From M3007 sp037445225 (GTDB taxonomy: Bacteria; Bacteroidota; Bacteroidia; Chitinophagales; Saprospiraceae): a stretch of 64,000 nucleotides of DNA. The notes under the pieces are model-generated. The model was given only the letters and a program-made list of their open reading frames with translations, searched no databases and was not told the DNA's origin. Where the stretch lies: assembly GCA_037445225.1 (NCBI GenBank), contig JBBIKW010000012.1, forward strand, positions 71,893 through 135,892, given 5' to 3'. Positions 58,833 through 64,000 of this stretch are shown here, piece after piece. Made by a program: the position numbers and the translations under genes. Position 1 is the first letter of the stretch; every line of letters starts with the position of its first letter.

Positions 58833-61800
58833 ATGCCTATTAGCCGATTTTTACCTCCTTCTATTGCCTTCTTTTTTCTTCTTCCTGGGCTGCTTTGGGC
58901 TCAGAACTACAACATCACCATTCAAGGGCCTACAGCGGTTTGCCCGGGGTGCTATTCGTATCGAGCGGTGCTAACGGCTCCGGGTGGCACCAATCTACCG
59001 GTGGGTAATTATAAGTGGACACAAGCACGCGCCGATGGCACTATCGTTGCAACCAGTGCAGATACAGTGCCGATGTTTTGTTTTTACCAATCCGGCATCT
59101 ATAAAGTATCGGTCGAGATGAGCTCTTTGAACGGCTCCTTGTTGGGAGTCACCAGCATAGAGGTACGAGTGTTGCCGTATGTACCGGTTAAGATCATTTC
59201 ATCTAACGTTTCTCTATGCGGCGCTTCGACCGATAGCATCGATGCTACCGACGTCAATCTATGCGACCGCGTATGCCCAAACAGCACGGTAGTGTATTCG
59301 ATAGAAGAGCCGCCGACTCTCGGCAGTCCGCCCCCCAACATCAGCTGGTCTGTTGTAGGCGCCGACAGCTTCCGAGTGCAGGAGCCACAGCGCACATCGG
59401 TTGTGGTGTATTGGGGAGCATCCGGCTCAGGAGCGGTCTCTGTCGTTGTCTTTTCCAGTGGTACCCAGACATACTGTGCGGGAGAAGCCAGTCTGTGCGT
59501 GACCGTGGTAGAGGCTCCGCAGGCAGCCTTCGAGGCGGAACCGGTACCTGTTGCCGGCAGCGATACCGTACGCATCTGCAAAGGACAAACCGTGTGGTTC
59601 GACAACCGTAGTCAGCACGCGGAGCGCTACGAATGGCGCTTTAGCGACGACCTATCGGTGGAGACATCCGTACACGCACAGCACACCTTTCTCCAGCCCG
59701 GGGTATTCGGTGTGCAATTGGTGGCCATCAGCGGTTGTCTGTGTACCGACACTGTGGCGATGTGGGTGGAGGTGCTCGACGCCGAGTCGCCCACATTAGA
59801 GTGTGTAGGTGACCTGTGCGCTGGTGCTACGGCGACCTATCGGGCGTCGGCCAACTGCAGCGGGCTACAGTGGAGCGTTAGCGCAAACGGAACCGTTGTG
59901 GGAGGAGGCTTCCCTGGAGCCGACAGTGTCACCGTGCAATGGGGGATAGGGCCAGTAGGTAGTATCCAGTTGTTGCCCCAGGCGTGTGCAGGCACGGCCT
60001 GTCCCTTTCCGACCGTGGTGCGCATTCCGCTCATCGATAATCATGCGGCCATCCAAGGGCGCGAACGGGTCTGCCCCGACGCCGAAGAGGTATACACAAT
60101 CGAGCCGTACGGCGGAACAGCCTTCACCTGGAACCTCAGCAGCGGCGGTACGATTGTAGAAGGACAGGGGACGCCTCGCGTAGTGGTGCGCTGGGGGGCG
60201 ACTGCCAACCCGAACGCTGTACATCGCCTGTCGGTACAATACGACAACTGCTATTTGGGCTGTGGCGGCAGCGACACTTTAGAAGTGCGCATATTGTCGC
60301 CCTTTTATCTGAATGGCCCTGCAGAGGCGTGTGCGGGTAGCGCTGCGAGCTTCCTATCTCGGTTGACCGCCAACAACCAAAACTTGTCGAGCCATTGGTC
60401 GCTGCTTGGCCCCGACGGTGCTGTAGTGTGGACCTCTCCTTCGCCGTCGGCTTCGGTGTTGGCGCCGCTGCCATCCCAAGCCGGCTACTATCGCATGCGC
60501 GCCGTACCGGCCAACCCTCTGCAGACGTGTACGGAGGTGCGCGAATGGGGCGTGCGCGTGCCTGCGCCCCCAGCGGCTCCCGCAGGTATCGATGGCCCTT
60601 CCGCCATTTGCCCGGGTCAAACCTTTACCTATTCGGCGGAAGGGCTCCCTGTGGGTGCCAACGTGCGGTGGACGGTGCAAAATGGCCCGGGAGCGCCGAC
60701 GACGCTGCTGGGAAATCCCATAAACGTCACATGGGGAGCTACGGGCCCCTACCGGCTGTCGACTCGGCAGCTGTCGGGCGACGGGCTGGGCTGCACCTCC
60801 GACAGCGCTGGGCTTTTGGTCCAGGCGCTCAGCGGAGCATCGATTGTCGGCCCCGACACGCTGTGTGTGGCCGAAACGGCGGCCTATGCGCTCAGCGGCC
60901 CATCGGGTTTGGCAGTGCAGTGGAGCGTTTCTCCTTCCGATGCGGGCACTATCACGGCGGGGCAGGGAACGGCGCAGGCAACTATTTTTTGGCCCAACGG
61001 CGGCACTTACCTCGTGCGCGCGTCGGTTTGCGGCCAGTCGGCAGAGCGCACTGTGGTAGTGTCGCCCACTACGCCGGCCACCGTGCTGCACCCCGCTGCC
61101 CTGTGCGCGGGAGAAAGCGCTGTGGTGCGGACAGCGCAAACCTATGCCCACTACACTTGGCGCAGTGCCGACAACCATCTGCTGAGCGTGGCCGACACGG
61201 CGCTGTTGGGCCCCGGTAGCTATGTCTTGGAGGCAACAGATGCCCGCGGGTGTCCTGTCCGGTCGGCATTCACCATAGCCCAGCGCGCGACGCCCTATGT
61301 CGTGCTCTCGACAAACGACCCTACGGCATTTTGCACGCCGCAACCTGTACAGCTTCAGGCAGTTGTCAGCAGCGGTGCTGGGCTGACCTATGAGTGGTTC
61401 CGCGACGGCATCCCAGTAGGTACAAACGCGCCCACTTATATCGCCAACCAGTTTGGACAGTACACGGTGCGCGCAACAAATGCATTGGGCTGTTCCGCTA
61501 CAGCCGGCCCTGTAGCCATCGTTCAGGACTGCGGCGGAGGTGGCGGTGGGGCGCCCATACCCGGCGGCGCTCCGCCGTGTAGTCCTGGACAGGTGACTCT
61601 CCAAGTCGTGCCCTCTGGGCGCTGCGACTCTCTCCTTTTCCAGGCGGGCGGAACCGACTATTTGAGTGGCTCGGCAGAATGGTTCTTTTTTCAATGGGGA
61701 AAAGGGGTTTCTGCTACGGACTCCGGCGATGTGGTGCGCCGCGTCTTTTCCGAAGTGGGCTTTCACAATGTCCTTGTGCTGGCCAGGACAAGTAGTAGCG

Positions 61801-64000
61801 GCCAGGTGTGTTATCTTACTGCCTCGTTCAGTGTAGAGGCGGTGGCGCGGTTTTGGGCCCCTTCGGCTTGTGCGGGGGAAGCGGTGGCTTTTGAAGACGA
61901 GAGCAGCCACCTGCCTTTGAGCAGCATCAGTGCTTGGATGTGGAACTTTGGCAACCCCTCTTCCGGCGCAGCAAATACCTCAGCGCTGCGCGAGCCTACC
62001 CACGTGTTCGCTAACGGCGGCACGTATTTGGTTCGGTTGACAATCACTGCACAAAGCGGCTGCACTGCTACTGCCTTACGCGAAGTCGCCGTACATCAGC
62101 CTGCGCCGCCTCTGATCGCTGCTCCGGCGAGCGGCTGTGAGGGCAACGCCCTAGCATTTACAGGCAGCGGTGAGAATTTAAGATGGGATTTCGGGGATCC
62201 CTCCTCTGGGGCACTCAACACGGCGACGGGCTCACCAGCCTATCATGTCTTCACTCCGGGAACATATACCGTCACGGCTTCATCTACCGATGTTTACGGC
62301 TGTACGGCGACAACAACGCACAGCGTAAACATCACAGCAAACACCCTAATGGGTACTGTAAATCCGAGCAATCCCGCTCCGCTGTGCGAGGGTAGTACCC
62401 TAATACTGACCGCTCCACCCGGTGGCACACTGTACGAATGGAGTAATGGCGCTAACGGCAGCGCGCTAAACGTGACGCAAGAAGGCGTCTATCGCGTTAC
62501 GATGACCGACGCCAACGGGTGCACGTACGCTCCACCGCCCGTACCTGTGCGCTTTATTCCGAGCCCTGAAGCGCTCATTAAAGCGGCTATTCTCAACGAG
62601 CTAGGCCAAACTATTGACTTGGCTTATCCCTCGCACAGCGTCTGCGCAGGCGACGAGGTGTTTCTCATCGCTCAAGGGCAGGGCAACCTGACATTTTCGT
62701 GGTCTACCGGCGCCACCGGAACGCGCGTAGAGTTTTCTCGCCTGCGCGATACGTTGCTGCCAATAGGAACGCATCTATACACCATTACTATCACTGACCA
62801 AGCGACTGGGTGTACAGCCGTCTCTCCGCCGTTCACGGTAAACGTTCGGCCAGTACCTTCAGGCTTCTCCGTAGCCAACACCACTGCGCCGCCTTGTGCG
62901 GGCACGATAAATACCCTTCAGTATAACGGCCCTAACCTGGGAAATTGGCAATTTGTCTGGAATACTGGCCAGACAGGTGTGCCTTTGGTGACAGAACAAG
63001 CAGGCCACTACGTTTTGCGCGTGATCAACGAGTTTGGCTGTGAGGCGCGCAGCGTACCGATAACGGTGCTTCCCGGTCCGCGCGTTTCGGCTGTTCCAGC
63101 CGGCTGCCATGCCCGCTGCCGACCCGATACGCTGTGTTTGCCTAACCTTCCCGACATAACCGCTTGGCAGTGGCTGTTCAATGGGAGTCCCATTGCCGGT
63201 GCCACGTCGCCTACTTTGGTGCCCAACCAAAGCGGCACCTATCAGGCAGTGCTCACCGATGTCCACGGCTGCACGAACACGAGCCGCCCTCTCACGCTCC
63301 AACTGTTCGATGGCTTTGGCCACGTATTAGGAAGAGTGTGGGCCGACGTGAACGGCAACGGCATGGTCGATGTCGGAGATACCGTGGCTAACGGCATACC
63401 TGTTCGGTTGTGGCAAGCAGGCAACGCAGTGGGGAGTGGCATTTCGGGAGCCGACGGCACTTTCGCCTTTGCGCATATCCCTACTGGGACCTATGTGGCG
63501 GTCATCGATACCAATGCCTTGCCGCCCGGATGGAAAGCGGTGGTGGCTCAGGCTGCCGTAGATCTAGTCGGATGTGACGTCAGCAGAGAGGTATTCCTTC
63601 TTGTTCGCCCAGTCTGCTCCGAGGTGCGCACAGGTAGCGTGCAGCTGAGCGCTTGTGCAGGAACCTCCGCTATTTACAACGGTACGGCTATTCCGGCAGG
63701 AAGCACTCAAACCTTTCTCCTCACTACGGCCGATGGCTGCGACTCGCTGGTTGCGGTCACTGTGACGGAGCTTGCGGCAACGAGTAGGGTGCTGAACGTG
63801 AGCGCGTGTTCGGGCGAGGTGTACGAGTACAACGGCGTTCCGATAGCGGCAGGGAGCAGTGAGGTGTTTGTGCTGACGAACGCTGCGGGCTGCGACTCTT
63901 TTTTGACGGTGGTGGTGTCGGAGCTTCCGGTGACGAGCGGAGTGCTGAACGTGAGCGCGTGTTCGGGCGAGGTGTACGAGTACAACGGCGTTCCGATAGC
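58833..64000 (+). CDS. Giant secreted repeat protein (3' truncated by window end)
   Basis: One frame is open from ATG 58833 to the right edge, over 1720 codons without a stop. It starts with signal peptide PISRFLPPSIAFFFLLPGLL (cleavage near WAQ). Most of it is a chain of Ig-like/PKD-like modules with C-x-G spacing (AVCPGCYSYRAVL, ICKGQTVWFDNRSQ, ERYEWRFSDD, WMWNFGNPSS). A Gly/Pro-rich linker (CGGGGGGAPIPGGAPP) lies at ~900. Near residues 1495-1580 is an SdrD B-like/Cna-B-like domain with a Ca-loop (ADVNGNGMVDVGD). From ~1602 the CxG...YNG...GCDS repeat starts (51-aa period). This design is that of T9SS-exported gliding/adhesion proteins, but the end with any CTD lies outside the window. It starts 172 bp after the sugar cassette. 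Confidence 0.85.
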   Translation, partial: MPISRFLPPSIAFFFLLPGLLWAQNYNITIQGPTAVCPGCYSYRAVLTAPGGTNLPVGNYKWTQARADGTIVATSADTVPMFCFYQSGIYKVSVEMSSLNGSLLGVTSIEVRVLPYVPVKIISSNVSLCGASTDSIDATDVNLCDRVCPNSTVVYSIEEPPTLGSPPPNISWSVVGADSFRVQEPQRTSVVVYWGASGSGAVSVVVFSSGTQTYCAGEASLCVTVVEAPQAAFEAEPVPVAGSDTVRICKGQTVWFDNRSQHAERYEWRFSDDLSVETSVHAQHTFLQPGVFGVQLVAISGCLCTDTVAMWVEVLDAESPTLECVGDLCAGATATYRASANCSGLQWSVSANGTVVGGGFPGADSVTVQWGIGPVGSIQLLPQACAGTACPFPTVVRIPLIDNHAAIQGRERVCPDAEEVYTIEPYGGTAFTWNLSSGGTIVEGQGTPRVVVRWGATANPNAVHRLSVQYDNCYLGCGGSDTLEVRILSPFYLNGPAEACAGSAASFLSRLTANNQNLSSHWSLLGPDGAVVWTSPSPSASVLAPLPSQAGYYRMRAVPANPLQTCTEVREWGVRVPAPPAAPAGIDGPSAICPGQTFTYSAEGLPVGANVRWTVQNGPGAPTTLLGNPINVTWGATGPYRLSTRQLSGDGLGCTSDSAGLLVQALSGASIVGPDTLCVAETAAYALSGPSGLAVQWSVSPSDAGTITAGQGTAQATIFWPNGGTYLVRASVCGQSAERTVVVSPTTPATVLHPAALCAGESAVVRTAQTYAHYTWRSADNHLLSVADTALLGPGSYVLEATDARGCPVRSAFTIAQRATPYVVLSTNDPTAFCTPQPVQLQAVVSSGAGLTYEWFRDGIPVGTNAPTYIANQFGQYTVRATNALGCSATAGPVAIVQDCGGGGGGAPIPGGAPPCSPGQVTLQVVPSGRCDSLLFQAGGTDYLSGSAEWFFFQWGKGVSATDSGDVVRRVFSEVGFHNVLVLARTSSSGQVCYLTASFSVEAVARFWAPSACAGEAVAFEDESSHLPLSSISAWMWNFGNPSSGAANTSALREPTHVFANGGTYLVRLTITAQSGCTATALREVAVHQPAPPLIAAPASGCEGNALAFTGSGENLRWDFGDPSSGALNTATGSPAYHVFTPGTYTVTASSTDVYGCTATTTHSVNITANTLMGTVNPSNPAPLCEGSTLILTAPPGGTLYEWSNGANGSALNVTQEGVYRVTMTDANGCTYAPPPVPVRFIPSPEALIKAAILNELGQTIDLAYPSHSVCAGDEVFLIAQGQGNLTFSWSTGATGTRVEFSRLRDTLLPIGTHLYTITITDQATGCTAVSPPFTVNVRPVPSGFSVANTTAPPCAGTINTLQYNGPNLGNWQFVWNTGQTGVPLVTEQAGHYVLRVINEFGCEARSVPITVLPGPRVSAVPAGCHARCRPDTLCLPNLPDITAWQWLFNGSPIAGATSPTLVPNQSGTYQAVLTDVHGCTNTSRPLTLQLFDGFGHVLGRVWADVNGNGMVDVGDTVANGIPVRLWQAGNAVGSGISGADGTFAFAHIPTGTYVAVIDTNALPPGWKAVVAQAAVDLVGCDVSREVFLLVRPVCSEVRTGSVQLSACAGTSAIYNGTAIPAGSTQTFLLTTADGCDSLVAVTVTELAATSRVLNVSACSGEVYEYNGVPIAAGSSEVFVLTNAAGCDSFLTVVVSELPVTSGVLNVSACSGEVYEYNGVPI
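63639..64000 (+). repeat. Tandem 150-153-bp coding repeat (50-51 aa), continues past window
   Basis: Three copies are seen: 63639-63788 (50 aa, divergent), 63789-63941 (51 aa) and 63942-64000 (cut off). The consensus in protein is SACSGEVYEYNG...GCDS...TVVVSEL. The second and third copies are identical in DNA over the 59 bases visible (63789-63847 against 63942-64000). The first copy is much more divergent, so the array was recently expanded or homogenised. Confidence 0.85.

Noticed and set aside
60354..61910. A long minus-strand open frame (about 518 codons) opposite the giant secreted protein
   Set aside because: Its product is Arg/His/Gly-rich without any domain, has no promoter or start context, and mirrors the GC-rich codon pattern of the plus-strand gene.
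63639..64000. CRISPR-like array at the right edge
   Set aside because: The repeats are 150-153 bp, in frame, and code for a known type of surface-protein module; there are no short repeats with unique spacers.

Overview
The window looks like chromosome of a Bacteroidota bacterium (Saprospiria/Chitinophagia-like rather than Bacteroides-like) with fairly GC-rich coding DNA. The evidence is the gene families. There are type IX secretion (T9SS) substrates with type A and type B C-terminal sorting domains, and a PorP/SprF barrel directly behind a type B substrate. Several other families are typical of the phylum: the helix-hairpin-helix/barrel protein, CRTAC1, YfhO and DUF1573. At least eleven gene starts are preceded by the Bacteroidota -7 element TAnnTTTG. 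No rRNA, tRNA, CRISPR array, insertion sequence or prophage was recognised.

Layout. 1-4.4 kb: the end of an envelope helix-hairpin-helix/barrel protein, a CRTAC1 FG-GAP protein and a small secreted protein. 4.4-5.0 kb: a gap with an extremely AT-rich core. 5.0-9.8 kb: a three-gene operon coding for a GltD-like FAD/4Fe-4S flavoprotein and the two subunits of a 2-oxoacid:ferredoxin oxidoreductase. 9.9-15.3 kb: an orphan membrane protein, an RND permease translationally coupled to a small NAD(P)-binding protein, and a queuosine-precursor transporter. 15.4-28.3 kb: housekeeping genes (HscA-like Hsp70, DUF1573 protein, YfhO, carboxylesterase, RdgB, MsbA-like ABC exporter, GlnS, Sua5/YrdC) mixed with two secreted proteins.

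28.4-46.3 kb is the secretion-rich part. Two related type B substrates face each other tail to tail and share a palindromic stop/terminator. A minus-strand run follows: an outer-membrane barrel protein, proC, a 1041-aa type A protein with a PKD domain and a glycosidase-like region, and an Omp85-like barrel. Next come an acyltransferase and a very large type B gene whose N-terminal part is disrupted by an in-frame TAG and two apparent compensating frameshifts, followed by its PorP/SprF partner. 46.3-58.7 kb: a di-haem peroxidase, a vanadium-haloperoxidase-like lipoprotein, a rhodanese, Prs, a class V aminotransferase, an operon (secreted protein, cobalamin adenosyltransferase, CorA), a secreted propeller-like protein and a three-gene nucleotide-sugar cassette (rfbC, DegT aminotransferase, PglD/NeuD-like acyltransferase). 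From 58.8 kb to the right edge one open frame of more than 1720 codons codes for a giant secreted protein that enters a 51-aa tandem repeat as the window ends.

How it fits together: much of the window serves the cell envelope. T9SS substrates, a PorP/SprF partner, barrels, an RND pump, a lipid-type ABC exporter and sugar genes that could feed the surface polysaccharide to which T9SS cargo is attached all lie here. The 2-oxoacid:ferredoxin operon points to ferredoxin-linked central metabolism. Assignments rest on motif recognition by eye; no database search was possible.
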